In this document: in pieces, positions 36,379 to 49,355 of the stretch | How positions within the stretch are numbered: the first letter of the stretch is position 1 | Layout of the letters: every line of letters starts with the position of its first letter | Source of the DNA: Heterotrichella gracilis | Taxonomy: Eukaryota; Sar; Xanthophyceae; Tribonematales; Xanthonemataceae | DNA: 61,961 bases | Direction of reading: 5' to 3' | Assembly: GCA_032358255.1 (NCBI GenBank) | Contig: JAULBX010025398.1 | Location: 1 to 61,961 of the forward strand | The notes under the pieces: generated by a model | Databases searched by the model: none | Told to the model about the DNA's origin: nothing | What the model saw: the letters and a program-made list of their open reading frames with translations, nothing else | Translations under genes and position numbers: made by a program

Positions 36379-37301
36379 ATTGTTCAAACCGTAGGAGCCC
36401 AGACAACTACATGTGTCGCGAGGAGGCTAGCCACCCGCTCTGTTCAAACCGTAGGAGCCCTCAAATGCTCACAGATAACCCAATAAGTTGTAGAAAACAG
36501 TATTCGCAAATGCGTGCAGCACGTCATGTACTCCAAAATCGTGTCGAAGACTTTCAGCGCATGCATCAATTAATGCCTCCTCGACAGTGCACCGAGTTGC
36601 TCTCCCCCTGGCAGCTTGCAAGGTTTGCGTTCACTCAACCAGGACGTTGGGTACTCTTTAAACTGTTCTTGCTTGCTTCTTGTATCTAGCAGCCCAACAA
36701 ACTTTGGGCGTGCATGCTCGGAGCCAGATATTCGGGTCCCGTTTAGTAACCATGCTCTACAACCCCTTGACAACAGGCCTGCCTGCCAGTGCAAAATTGT
36801 CTTGGCCCACCAGTCACCAGACAGTGGTGCCAGTATGCCAAGGTGGCAGCCTCCTGAATCCTGTATGCTGTAGTAAAGCAATGCATCTTTTGAAGTTGCT
36901 GAGGCACACATCACGCGGCATGAATTGGGTAGCACGAAAGTGCGGTAAGCGGCACAACTGGTGGGCCACCATCTGCCACACTGGAAACACAGTCGGACAA
37001 TCCTTAGCTCTTGCACTGGGGTGAGGCATACCCCGCTGGCTACAAGCTGGAATGCAGAATTTAGTTGCATACTAACACACCACGCAAGCACTGGCAGCAT
37101 TGCACTGCGCGCCAGTCAACTGAATCCGCTGCTATGCAAGGCAGTAGAAGTTCAGGGCAAAATCAGCTGCAGACGGCTGCATGGCATGTTTCTGAGCATG
37201 TTGAGCACTGCTCAGAAAAAAACTGTCCTTTTTGGGTTGCAGGCTTTAGCGTTGGCAGTGGCCCACCACCAGAATAGCCAGGCTGGGTACGCACAGGAAT
37301 A
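36379..37301. other. Intergenic with a 20-bp direct repeat
   Basis: Upstream of CNOT9 (minus strand) and downstream of AATF (minus strand). The 20-base string TGTTCAAACCGTAGGAGCCC occurs at 36381-36400 and again at 36441-36460, exactly 60 bases apart. A 176-codon minus-strand frame (36570-37100) has no recognisable motif and was not called. Confidence 0.5.
36381..36460. repeat. 20-bp direct repeat, 60-bp spacing, upstream of CNOT9
   Basis: Two identical 20-base copies (36381-36400 and 36441-36460) lie directly 5' of the CNOT9 start codon at 36378, so they fall in the 5' UTR or core promoter. The intervening 40 bases are not repeated. Confidence 0.85.
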
Positions 37302-40300
37302 TTACGCAGCGCTCTGTGATCCGCCAATGAAACCAAACAGGTTTGTGAAGAGCTGGGTGGTGATTGCTGGAGTCTCCATGTGTACAGGAGCCATGAAGTT
37401 GACGAGCTTTTCATGAACCTGCCGATAACAAAACAGTTTTGTCAGAATTATTGCAAACCCACACTGAAGTCAGTGGCCATGATAGGTTGCAGCTTTGCAG
37501 ACCTCACATGACGACTGGATGCGCAAAGCCTACAACCCCAACAAACAAGGAATGCATGCGCCCCTGCTGTGCACACCTGAGATTGTGCGCAGCGCTTAGA
37601 TCACTGCTGACAACTTCCCCACCTGGTACCGGATCTTCCTCCCTTTGGATGCCCTCCTATCAACTTTCTTCCGCTGCTTGGGTCCTCGTGTGAGCAGCAT
37701 GGCATCGGTATTTCCATTGGTGGTGGTCTCAAGAAACTGCCTCAGCAGCTGCTGATAGAATTCGCTGTCGTCAAACGTCTCAGGATCATAGTCAGGCTCA
37801 TCTCCATCGTCCTGCAATGAACAATCTGTCAGTAGAGCCCATGCACCTTCCAGCAGAACAACAATGCATGCCCTTTTTGGTGCAATGCCAATATTGCTCC
37901 ACAATGCCCGCGTAATTGCAGTGGTATGCCAAGCCCTGGATGCAGAACCCTGCCGAGTGTCGGACACTGGCCCTTCTTTTTTTTCATGTGTCGCCAGTCA
38001 CTGAATGGCCAAAATATTTCATTACCTGGATTTGACCCTCCAATGGTTCCTGGCCCAGCACCTTGTATTCAGGCCCTTTGACCAATCGGGTACGTTTTGA
38101 CAGCTTTGCAGAATCTCTCATGAGTGTCACTACTTGGCTGGAAACACTTTGGTTGAGGGCCTTCAGCCCACCACCACGCATGGCCATTGCTCCTGTGAGG
38201 CAAATAATGCTCAGTTGGCCACCAGATTCAGCGCAATACTTTTTAGACATGAAAAGTTATGAGCAGCTGCTGCCACCAGTGCACCTGACGTATTCCTACC
38301 TGATGCCAGCGCTGTTTTCCGATGCCATCTGTCCACTGCAGCATCTCGGAATGGCGCCACATACTCGTGCAGATGTGACATGGCCTCCCACGCCTCCTCC
38401 ACAGATCCAACCTCCTCACTCTCTTGCAAGCGTTTGCTGCCAGTGATGGTTCCTACAACATTGTCAAAACGGTACATCAACTACCTGACAAGTAGTTGTA
38501 TGTTACATGTGCCTGATTGCAACAACACAGATGGACCTTTCCTGCCACCATTGTCTTGGCTGGCATGCATCCCGATTGAATAACTGCACACAGAACTTGA
38601 CTGCATCGCACACGTTTCCGCTTTTGGGGCAGAGACTGACATCAACGCACCTGCCGGCCCAGCATGATCGCCAGACGCAATCGGTTGCGACAGCTTTGCG
38701 TCAACTGTCTGTTTGATCAGGGCAGTTTGAAGCTCAAGCAGGGCGTTCAAGGCAGTCAATGCTGATGCTTTCAGCTCGGTCAGGGCACCACGGACATCCT
38801 CTTGCTCTCTGCACAATGCTCTGCATGCTGATCCCTACACACACATTGACAAACTCTTAATGTATGACGAAAGCAGATGACGAGCAAAAATGTGGGGCGC
38901 AAGGGCGGCAAGTCCGAAGAAGGCTATCGCATATGTGCGATTAATACAGCACCACGTGTCCTCATCAACAATTCCAATGCAACTCCGGCCACCGACCACA
39001 AGCAGCTATTACCCCAGGCATGCAATCATGAGGCAAATAACATGCCATCTACCTGTGGAAGCCGATTTGCGCCTTGCAACCCCCTCTGCAGCAGAATGCG
39101 CATTTCCACAGCCTTGTCCCACAGCCCCTGCTGGTTCTTCACTCCCTTCCCCTTGGCAGCCTCCCGTGCCCTGCGCTCCTGCAGGTGGGAGGACAGCCCC
39201 ACATCCTCTTGCTGCAGCTGCTCGTACTCCCGCTCCAGCTCCTTCAGCTCTTGCGCATCCAGACCACCTAGGGGGGAAGAAAACTGGTTATGAATTTTTG
39301 TAGGTTTTATTATTATTATCAAATACAAACAATTAATTTTGGCAGCTTTATTAGCCGCATGGTGTACCAAACTGCTCCAAGATATCCAATCCAAAATTCG
39401 CTGCGCCCCAATCCCACATCAAACCAGTCCCCAGCTGCATCCTACATACAACAAAGTCCCACTGCCCCTCAAATGTGGGTCAGCTCATCCCACTAGACTG
39501 TACGCGCAGGTGATTGCAAGACCACATTCTGCAGGCTACAGCAATCCGTGAGTTGTGTGCAGATAGCAGAGGTGGCTGATCGGATGGTGGCTGGCAAGCG
39601 GCACTGTGTGCCAGCTGAAGACTACGGTGGATCCCACACTTGAGACACATTGGAGAACTGCTGTGCTCAATACGAAGCACAGCACCCATGGCGCCCACAT
39701 GAGAAACATGCATTTGTTACCTCTGTGTACTGCAATGTTGGCACATCATCTACTCAACCCTGTTGAAATGACCCATGCTCCATGAACCTTGCACTAGGAA
39801 GGCGCTGTTCCCTGCTAAGATTGAATTTATCACGCCATGCAGCCCATAGACGCCATGCCATGTTCCCTAGCCATCCTTGTCAACATTTAAAGGCAGCAGC
39901 AGGTAGTACACCAACACGTACCCGCAAGGTATGCAGCATTCTCCTGCTCACTGCCGCCCTCTTCATCGCTGCTCCCCTCTCCCGATGGCGCACCATCACT
40001 GTCATCGCCAGTTGAATCGTCCTCATCACCCCTTCCCCTCAGGCTGTGTCGGTGTTCTCGGTCATCATCATCTGCGCTGCCTGGCGACCCCTCACTACCC
40101 TCATCCGACTCCTCGCCATCAGAGTCACCACCGCTACTGCTGGCCCCATGCACACCATTAGCATGCACGTCATCGCCGTCAGCTCCCTGATCCGACATAG
40201 AGCCCGGCTCATCATCACTTCCATCCCTGATGCACAAAACAAGTCAGCATCCAGTCAGCAAAGGCTGAGAGCCAAGGGAATGCTCCAGGGCAGATCAAGA

Positions 40301-41098
40301 GCACACTGCATGGCAACGAGGTGTATTATGCAGTGCCTGGCGAAAGCCGGCGCCATGAATGGTTGCAGGAGTGCCATGATGGTTGCAGGATCCGTGGCAC
40401 ATTGAAGGCAAAAATGCCTGGGAATCGACGGCTTACCCATCAGAATAGTCGCTAAATTCGTCATCTGACTGCCCGCCAAGCGCCTGCTTCCTCGTAGTCT
40501 TCTTGCCGGCATACTCTTTGCCCGGCAGCTCCAGTGCACCTCTGAGTCTGAGACCCTTCTCCTTTGCTCTCCTACTTATGAAAGGGGAATACGTTCCTTG
40601 CACACACGTTTGCGCTGGAAGTCCACAATAAGTGGTGTTGGCAGGCACGTGCACAGCGAGGGCAGTGTTCCTGACCTGCTGGGCTTTGCCAGTGGCTCCA
40701 GTTCGTCATCAGAGGCCTCAAGAGCTGCACCACCTCCCAGGCCATCCCCCTCGAGGTCTAGATCTGTAAAACAAAGCAAACCCTCCCAGTCAGATTGCAC
40801 AGCAGCCGATACTCTGTGCCCACTGGGCTAGGTAGCAACGAGGCTCCAAAGTCCAGGGGGGCGCCCAAAGTTCCCGCCACAAGGTATGCCACGCTGTCCA
40901 AGTCGCCACTGTGCACTTGCCTACTTTCCCTTGTTGTAGGCACATCCATTACACAATGCGTGCGTGAAAGCCCAGCAGCGTTTTCGATCTGTGCATATGC
41001 ATGCATGCATAGCAGCCACCCAGACCGCACGCACCTTTGGTAGGGAGGGGGTTTATGAGCTCCGCCATTTCATCTGCAAACGACTTCTTTTTCACCAT
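37302..41098 (-). CDS. AATF / Bfr2 (Che-1) ribosome-biogenesis protein
   Basis: Nucleolar factor of the small-subunit processome, needed for early pre-18S rRNA cleavage (Bfr2 in yeast, AATF in animals). Exons: 41035-41098, 40676-40763, 40437-40571, 39922-40226, 39053-39267, 38651-38834, 38300-38452, 38026-38192, 37623-37811, 37302-37418; phases close, 538 aa. Seen: MVKKKSFADEMAELINPLPT at the start; GKEYAGKKTTRKQAL; a very acidic Asp/Glu/Ser tract (about 96-197); the AATF domain with coiled coil and VKNQQGLWDKAVEMRILLQR and GANRLPQ; and the C-terminal TRAUB domain with YDPETFDDSEFYQQLLRQF, ASKGRKIRYQ, VHEKLVNFMAP and LFTNLFG. Start at 41098 is the first ATG in frame. The acceptor of exon 6 (38834) was chosen because it alone keeps phase with GANRLPQ. 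Confidence 0.95.
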
Positions 41099-42109
41099 CC
41101 TGTTGCGTCTCCCAAACAAGGTGCAATGGCTGTCGTTGAATCGAGTACGGCTGTGCAACACTTGAGACCTTCCAACAGCAAGGCACCACCCGCGACGAGG
41201 ATTCAACAGGTTTGAACTAGGACTACTTCAAATACTTTACTCGGCGCCAGGTGCAAAGGCCAGCAAAGGCGCACGGCTGGTATCAGTAACTACCAGCGGG
41301 CATACACACGCATGCAAAGCGTACAGCGCGGCTTACGGCTGCACAAACACACACGACCAGTTGACAGCGAGTAAAGGTGCATGCAACTAACTTCTAAACC
41401 CTTTTACAGGAGAGATTAGGCCTTCGGCTTTCGGCAACTTCCGCTGCAAGCGTGGCGGCTTGGACTTCCCGCCATTGTTACAACGGTAGGGTTCAGGCAG
41501 GGTTTGGCTCATGGCTGAACATGGCTTACTTTGGTGTCCTGTCATGCTACTAGCTGACCGCCTTCTTCAACCGCTTTGCTGCCATGGGTGGGTATTCAAT
41601 GTGCAATAATTGTCCACTGCACAACAAGTTCTGCACACAGTCAACTTGGGCGGATGTAGCCATGGTCCAGCGGGGAGCGTGTATGGTCCAGCAGGATATG
41701 TGCAGGCTGTTCTGTAAGTCGAGTTCAGCAATGTATCTCCATCCCTGATACTAGTTACAGCTGTAGATTGCAAGGGTGTGATACAGTGTGTCACATACAC
41801 TGCAAACAAAGGTCCACCAAGTAACTGCTGATGGAAAGGGCAGTCAGCCAACGGCACAGCAATTTTTTGCTTTGGCACTGTGTGCTCAGGAATCTCTTTC
41901 CCTGGGAAAAATCATGCTAGAAACGCAAACGGTATGACACAGTCAGACACCTGCGTATGGTTGCTTTAGCACACACCATTCAACCTTGAGAAGCAGGGAT
42001 GATGCACAGTGTCAGGGTGCTAGCAGTCCTTCAAATGCTGCCTCACGCCCACTGGCGCCTGATGCCCACAAAATCTTGGTGATATCGTACATCCACCCAC
42101 ATCAAAAAT
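41099..42109. other. Intergenic, no gene seen
   Basis: Lies between the AATF start and the bL19m end, both on the minus strand. Only short frames (up to about 100 codons) are present, none with motifs or splice partners. Confidence 0.45.
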
Positions 42110-43014
42110 TTACACCCGGTACTCTTTCGGGTTCCGATCCCGCAGGTAGTACAGCTTGGACCGCCGCACTTTACGTGACTCCAGCACTTTGAGCTCTAGC
42201 AAGGTAGGGCAATACCTGCAAGGGACGCGGTGTGGCAGTTTGCAATTTGCATTTTGGTTGGCACCATAGCACAAAGCATGGTGCAGCTGTATTAGTGCTG
42301 GCAACCAAAAAGCACATTGCCAGGCAGGCACAAAAAGGCCTGCAGCAAACTTACAATGGAAACGACCTCTCAATCCCCCCTGATGTTCCAATTGAGTTGC
42401 GCAACGTGAAGGATGTCCGCCAGCCCCTGTTCTTCTTGGCTATACAAATTCCCTTGAACGTGGACACTCGTCGCTTGTTCTCAGGTATTGCCTGTTGCAC
42501 CACGGGTTCCATCAGCTCTGGTGGTTGGAATGCAAAACATTGCCCTACGGCATGCACCGCCACCTACCAGCTTGAGTTCCAATACGTCCCCAGATTTGAA
42601 CAGTGGGAACTTCTTGTCCTCAGCAGCCTTTGCCGCCATCTCTTTTTCCAGCTCCTGCAGAAAAATGCCTGGTTACATGCTGGACACAATGTGCGCATGG
42701 ATGCAAGCTTGAACCCTGACTTGGGCGTTACAAACACCTGCCTCAGGCCAATGCGATGAGCACTGCTGCCTCCTTACCTGTATCATAAACCCCATCCGTT
42801 TGGTGAGCACCTTCCTCTTGGTCAGCTCTTTGGTGGGTGTCCATGGGGGCATCGGTGGGTTTGGTGGGTTGGCAACCTGCGATGTGCTGACATGGCAGCC
42901 TAGTTGCAGTGCGGCCGGCCGAAAAACACTTGCCAAGCCTTCAACTGGACCTTTGCAGCTACCAAAACCTTTAAAAAGGGCAGTTGAGCACAGTTTTGTC
43001 AGTGCTTTCCTCAT
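42110..43014 (-). CDS. Organellar (probably mitochondrial) ribosomal protein bL19
   Basis: Large-subunit protein bL19, located at the 30S-50S interface in bacterial-type ribosomes. Exons: 42778-43014, 42568-42654, 42355-42491, 42110-42215; phases close, 188 aa. Seen: KFPLFKSGDVLELKL, IPENKRRVSTFKGICIAKKN, RGWRTSFTLRNSIGTSGG, IERSFPLYCPTLLELKVL and KVRRSKLYYLRDRNPKEYRV, covering the full bL19 domain from about residue 75. The first about 65 residues form an organelle-targeting leader rich in Ala, Ser, Lys and Arg, with a Pro-rich linker. A mitochondrial rather than plastid address is inferred from leader style only. The acceptor GCAACAG| at 42492 gives LKL-AIPENKRR, matching the family; an upstream alternative acceptor would insert nine residues. 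Confidence 0.92.
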
Positions 43015-43561
43015 GCTGGCTGCTATTCGGCTAGCTGCGTGCCAAGCAGGCGTCTTCCAGGCGACACAAGACAACTGGGTTATTGTCCACTGTCCCAACC
43101 AAATCCGTTGTACTTCCACGACTCAGAGGGTATATGTTCTCACGCCTAGCCACCGTGAGCATTAGCATGCATATGCACAAATGGTGGCACCTGGCCAGGA
43201 GGCAACGGTACGGGCAGGCTTGTCACAAACCAGCACAGAAAGGTGAACGTTACAAACAGTTGCCAGAGAGGGTAACCTCATATCATATATGTTAAAAAAT
43301 AACCTTGTGGGCTAGAGTGAAATACAAGGCGTTTTCGCGCCAAGTTTCTCGAGGGGGCCGCAGTGAAGAAGCGGCTCGCTAGCCAACCAATACCATATTT
43401 AGGCACAACCCAAATCATTTCAAGCCGCTGTTTGAAACCCAACTGACAAAGATACAAGTCCAACTGCGTGCCGCTAAAACGCCTGGATCTCCTGCCCTTC
43501 CCTAGATCTGTTGCCTGGTCGGGTTAAAGCGACATCTGGGGGAAAACAACATCTCGCCACC
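43015..43561. other. Divergent upstream region between bL19m and SAR1
   Basis: About 550 bases between opposed start codons, so probably both promoters. No named element can be supported. Confidence 0.45.
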
Positions 43562-44591
43562 ATGTTTCTGATTAACTGGTGAGTCCTCGCCCTTTTGAAC
43601 GTTGCCGGGTGTTACGTTGTGGCATGGTCCTCTAGAACTGCTTGTGCTTGCAGGTTCTACAGCATTTTGAACTCGTTGGGCTTGTACAACAAAAACGCCA
43701 AGATTCTATTCCTGGTGAGGGCTGAGCTCAGCTGGAACGTTGCTCGGCGCACGGATGGTGTCCCTTTGCAACCTCGGTCCATTGATCTGACTTGGTGTTG
43801 CAGGGCCTGGACAACGCTGGCAAAACCACGTTGATGCACAGATTGAAGGACGAGAGGCTTGCACAGCACACTCCAACACAGCACCCAACCTCCGAGGTAT
43901 GCAGACATCACAGTTGCTATTTGCTGTTGGCTCATCATTAGCTCCTTTTCCAAGCACTCAATGACGTGGGCACCCTTCAGGAGCTGCAAATTGCTGGGAT
44001 CAACTTCAAGGCCTTTGACTTGGGTGGGCACGAGATTGCCAGAAAAGTGTGGAAGGACTATTATGCCAAGGTAAGCCAGGCTTGGATACACAGGTCTGCG
44101 CTGTTTGAGAAGCATGGGTAGAGAGCCTACCTGCATGTTGCTGGCTATGGCGGCAACACATATGAACAGGGAGGGGATGGTGGCTTGCAGGTGGACGCCA
44201 TTGTCTTCCTTGTTGATGCGGTGGACAGGGAACGCTTCACTGAAGCCAAGAAAGAGCTAGATTCACTGCTCTCTGACGAGGCACTGTCCACTGTCCCCTT
44301 CCTTGTGCTTGGCAACAAGATTGACATCCCCCAAGCTGCATCAGAGGAGGAGCTGCGGCAGGTGTTGGGACTTGTCAACTACACCACTGGCAAGGGGAAG
44401 CGGGAGCTCAGTGACACCATCCGCCCTATCGAGATCTTCATGTGCAGCGTGGTGCGTGCATGCTGCAGTAATCACTTCGTGTCTGCGCATTGCATGTGAT
44501 CAGAGGGTGAAGGCGTTCACATGGTATCCTGCAGGTACGCCAAATGGGTTATGGCGAGGGCTTCCGCTGGGCAGCACAGTACATCAAGTAA
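43562..44591 (+). CDS. SAR1: SAR1 small GTPase (COPII coat)
   Basis: ARF-family GTPase that inserts into ER membranes and starts COPII vesicle budding. Exons: 43562-43578, 43654-43714, 43804-43896, 43981-44070, 44191-44451, 44535-44591; phases close, 192 aa, the normal SAR1 length. Seen: an N-terminal hydrophobic helix [17 protein letters not shown] in place of the ARF myristoylation glycine, G1 [18 protein letters not shown], the switch region with HPTSEELQ, G3 [18 protein letters not shown]4 GNKIDIP, and [20 protein letters not shown] at the end, a SAR1 hallmark. The first exon holds only five and two-thirds codons. Confidence 0.97.
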
Positions 44592-46585
44592 CTCCGCTTG
44601 ATGGATTTCTAAATGGGAGTTGGTTCAGTGATAGAAATGGAGCTGGATGAACGCTGCTGGATCTGGGGCTACGGAGGCATTGAGTAGGGTACCAGCACTG
44701 GGTTGAGCAGAGAGGACATACCTTGTGCATGCAGTGTTGGCGTCGGGGATTGAGACGGCCTTTGGCCTTTGTGCATGGCACTATTGCGAATTTAATTCAT
44801 GCGTTGACTAGAGCCCTTTAGATTTAGCCGAACAAGGCAACTTTCTTCTCAATGCTGCTGCCGCATGTCTGTTTTGACACTGGTCAGGTTCGTGGCACAG
44901 GCTTGTCGCCCTGTTTTTGTGTTGCGGCGCCCTATCTGTTACGCTTTGGAAATCACATGAGCAAGCTTGAACTGAAACTGACGCTTCCTTGCACGTATGC
45001 ATTCTTGTAGTAATGCTGGTGAGTTGCCACGCAGCAATCGTTGTAGTGAGAGGTCCTCTGCAGCTCAGCAGCTGCTAGGTTGTAAAATGAAGCAAGGATA
45101 AGACTGAGAGCTTATGCATCCACGTTGGCTTTCAAAACGGATGTGCACTGTGGAACGCACATCTGCCTTTTGATTGGCTCTAGAGCGGCCCTGGGCAACC
45201 TGTTGGGTCCTGTGTGGGGCATTATTACGCGTGCTGGCCAGCCATGGACTGACTACTCGCGCTCGAAGCATGACAGCCATGGTAATAGGTTGCACCTAGC
45301 TGGTTGGATTCACCCAAAGTGTCATTGTCGTTTTAAAATCTTCCATCAACGAGCCTGGAGAGCTCCAGCTCTGCCAACTTTTGAGATAGAAAAGGAAGGG
45401 AGTACTGTGTGGAATAATACCATATTTTATTTTGCACTCAGTGTACTGTAATAATTATGCCTCCAACAAACCACCTTGTGCCGCCATCGAAGGCGCTGTT
45501 GCGTTCAAAGTGGCAGAAACTGCGTGACTCGAGTGATCACGGCCATCATAATATGATGTCGCTGGCCAACCCTTGAACTGCCAAGCCACAAGCGGCCAGA
45601 CTAAATGGTTATCACAAATGTTGCGGGCCGGAATGTCACAGTTACAGTTTGTGCAGCCTGGCAGTTTGACTAAATTCTGTACTTTCGAGTTGATAACGTC
45701 CTTTGAAACTGTTCACCGAACAGCGACATTTCTGCCAAGCCGCCAGGTTTTATGAACACCCAATATTTCAAATGAAAATAAATGCCTTAGAGGCTGCCAT
45801 ATACTCAGGCGCCTGTCAGCAATTTACTGTGGCCATGCTACAAATCAATGATTCGCCTGTAAAAAGATGGCAATGTCATGCAAATGGCGTTGTCATGAAA
45901 AATCATAAAAATGCACTTGCCCCGCCTAGCAGTCACCACAAGTAACAAAAAGCTCCCAGCGTATGCAATGCAGTACGAGATACACAACCCCAATCCCATC
46001 AGGCATGCTGCTCAACACAGCCTTTATATAACCCTAGCCCCAGGATGCATCTACACCTACCATTCCCGAGCTATACAATCCCGCACAATCAGCACAGGTT
46101 CAGACATCATCTCGGCATCTAATATGCAATCAGTTGAAAGTCGGAAGGGCCTGCCAGACAAAGTGACTTGCTTCCAAATGTAAATGGACGTACAACACAA
46201 AATTGGCCAGAGTACTGCACGTACAACTGACAACCCAAACCCAGTCACACAAAGTGAAAGTCTCACCCTGCAGATTTTTAGATGACCGCCAAAACGACAT
46301 CATTGGTGATACAAACGACAACATGCTTCGCATGTGCTGATAGTGCAGATTCAGTACGGAAAATGTTCAATTCACTGCACTCACGTGAACTAAGTAAACT
46401 TGTATTGAAGTAACCCTACGTGCTCACACCCATAGCCCTATTCATCCAGGATTTACACTCAACTGACGGCACCGCGCTTCACGCGCCTGCAGACACTGCT
46501 ACGGCTATCCAATAGCACTCACTTGCATGCATTTAGCAACACTTCCGTGCCAAACTCTCCCAACTGCACTGGCAGTGTGCCACAT
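44592..46585. other. Convergent intergenic stretch, no gene seen
   Basis: Lies between the 3' ends of SAR1 and the desaturase. Frames are short (up to about 108 codons) and without motifs. The right half is AT-richer. It should contain both 3' UTRs. Confidence 0.45.
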
Positions 46586-48436
46586 CTACTTGAAGGCCAA
46601 CCGCTCCTTCTGCCTCTCACTGGGCAGCTTGACATTGCTAGCCAAGCCCAGCTTCTGCAGGGCCAGGATCATGTACCAGGTCACATCCACCTGCCACCAC
46701 TCGAACCCGTGGCGCGCAGAGAACTCGAACGCATGGTGGTTGTTGTGCCAGCCCTCCCCAAACGCAAGAATGCCGACCCACCAGTTGTTGCGGCTCTGGT
46801 CACCTGCGTATGGACGAAGGAGTCAGTCCAGTGCTGGGAAAAACACCAGAATGTACTGGAGGACAGATTTGTTATTTCAAGGCGCAATCCCCACAAACAG
46901 GGGACCACCTTTAAGGACTAGCACCATGCACAACCTGCATACACGGCACTATCACTTGCCCACCGCATAGGAATGGACCTACAGTGAACACGCACGTGGC
47001 AGAAGGAGCATGCCTGTGGATAAAGTTGCTGGGCAATGCACGCTGCACCAGCTTACCACTGTATTTCCGTACCTGTGTTGTAAGTCTGCGTGCCCCACAC
47101 ATGGGAAGCTGAGTTGACGAACCAGGTGATGTGGTACACCCAGATGGTGCGCAGCGCACCACCCCACACCAGCGCTGGGAGGCCCCCAAAGTAGTACAGC
47201 GCTGCAAACATGGCCACAATGTGCAGTGCGTATGTCTTCTCGATAAACTTGTAGAACCACTGGGTCTCCATATCACTGATGTTGCCACGCACGCCCACCC
47301 TCTCAATGGTGGCCTGTACAACAGCACACAAAACAGGTAACTTCAAACGAACTGCTGTGCTCCGCATTACCAGGTTGTCAACACTTGCTCTCAACAGTGG
47401 ACATATGACCCAGCCGGACAACAGACCAGGTGTGTATGCAAGTTGCTCTTCGTGCTTTGATCCAGTTTGAATTTCCAAGTTTTTGAACCTACCTCGTTGT
47501 CCAGCAACCAGCCCATGTGGCTCCACCAGAAACCCTCGTAAGGGGAGTGGGGGTCCAGCGCTGTGTCGGTGTGGAGGTGATGGTAGCGGTGGCACGACAC
47601 CCACTCCATGGGGTCGCCCTGGACTGACAGCACCCCGCAGTAGGCCAGCACGTACTCGACCCACTTGGGTGTGGTGAAGCTCCTGTGTGACAGCTGGCGG
47701 TGGAAGGAGAGGGTGATCCCCAGGCACCCAGTCACGAAGTAGGAGCCCAGGAACAGCCACACCATCGGCCAGGAGAAGGTGAATGGGGCCAGCAGTGACA
47801 CGGCATGGAGTGTGATCATCAGCGCAGCATACACCATGTCCTGGGTGTTGTAGGTGCGGTCCACGAACAGGTTGCGCTTCTTGACGCCGTAGACGTCTGA
47901 CAGGGGGACTTTCTGTGCACCTGGCTCCTTCTGCTGGGAGTCCTTGCATGGCTTGGCCACAGGCCGCCTGGGCTCCAGCGTCTTGGAGAACAGCTCGTCG
48001 TACTGCTTGCTGTAGGACTTTTGATCAAACACGGCGGGGCGGACGTCATCCTCAGCGAGCGCAGTGTCAAGCTCTACACTGGCTGCTGCCCTGTGTGCAC
48101 ATCAGCAAGAAAAGGGTCAGGCCAGTGCCACGACACATTAACGGCAGATACCCCATAGCCCAGGCAGCTGATGCAAAGTGCCAGGTGCAAGGCATGGCCA
48201 CAGAGCAGGGTCCAAGCCTACCTTGTGGAAGTGTTTCGTTGGGCAGAGGCTGATACAGTTGTGCCCACCCGCCGGAGTGTGAAGCGGGGTGGGGAGAGCA
48301 GAGATGAGCCGACAAGGCCTGTCAAACGAGTTGGCAAGGCCAGGAGAGTGCTTGCCCTAGCAGGTCTGGCGGCCAATCTAGAAGAGGATGCCAGATGGGA
48401 GCTTGAAAACACTGAAGAACAGACTGCTTGCGCCAT
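46586..48436 (-). CDS. Acyl-lipid/acyl-CoA delta-9-type fatty acid desaturase, plastid-like
   Basis: Membrane di-iron desaturase of the FAD5/ADS/stearoyl-CoA type that puts a cis double bond into a saturated acyl chain. Exons: 48222-48436, 47493-48090, 47073-47313, 46586-46803; phases close, 423 aa. Seen: all three His boxes, HRQLSHRSF (H202/H207), HRYHHLHTD (H239, H242, H243) and [11 protein letters not shown] (H371, H374, H375), four hydrophobic segments between and around them, and [14 protein letters not shown] and [20 protein letters not shown], which are family-specific. The first about 70 residues ([20 protein letters not shown] onward) are Ser/Ala/Arg-rich without acids, like a chloroplast transit peptide. 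Lacks the C-terminal cytochrome b5 domain of fungal enzymes. Substrate and exact position of the bond are inferred from the family. Confidence 0.95.
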
Positions 48437-49355
48437 TGGGGTGGGAGCCTGGGTGGGGCACTGCTCAGATCACTTGAAATGCAGTGCCACGGCACGTCAT
48501 ATGCTTTGTGTACGCTCGGCAGGCAAACAAACACCTACGTAGCCCCCAACGCAGCAAAGAATCGTAGCACAGTGACAGGCACTATGGCGTGCACCAGGCG
48601 GCGTGCGTTGCTTTCAACTGGGGGCTGCGTAACCAAAACTTTTCACCTGGGGTTGATACTGCTCGTGAGTGCAGAGTCACCTTCTGGATGGCGTGGACCG
48701 CTGCAATTGCAGGGCTGCAGCTCCCGCTGATTGATCCACAGTGTCATCCCCAGCTGCGCCCCAGCGCTCATTGGTCCAGCTGGAACCCAGCTGGACAACG
48801 CCGCCCACCACTCAGAACGCTCGCCAAAACCCTCCTGGGGTTTTCGTATCAGATACGATGGCAAGGCGGATCCACATACGTGGCACGTTGTGGCGGCGGC
48901 ACCTGGACCCAGAATGCCACTACAATGCATGCATATACGCGCCTCCACTACGGTTGCCCAAGTTTTTACAGAAAGCTGCAAGGTATAGCAGTCGTTAACC
49001 GTATTGGCAAAGCGGTACTAGATTTCAAGGCACTTGCTGAGAGGTGAATGCATATGCGATATCGCCGTATGTGGAAACTAGCACTTTTGGCGGCACACCC
49101 TAGCGAAAGGCATGTGCAAAACCGGAGTCAATTCAGTGTCGGAAAATAGTCGACATAAGCCGTGTGCTGTGCAATTGAATATTTAAAAGGCTTGACAGTC
49201 AAACCCTGCACTGTCAGAAAGTGTGGAGGCAAACCTCTCTAACCTCAGCCATGGGTTGGTTGCCCCTTCTAGGCTGTAGAATTAGAACTGTATTTTAACC
49301 GCAGGTTTCTGCACCAACAGTCATACCTTAGGTATCAAACGGAAACTTAGCAACG
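48437..49355. other. Divergent upstream region, desaturase / exonuclease-like gene
   Basis: About 920 bases between opposed start codons. The frames present are short and lack motifs. The true first exon of the plus-strand gene could lie here if the start at 49356 is wrong. Confidence 0.4.

Noticed and set aside
36570..37100. 176-codon minus-strand open frame between CNOT9 and AATF
   Set aside because: No motif, unusual Cys/Trp-rich composition, and no splice-compatible partners; not enough to call a gene.
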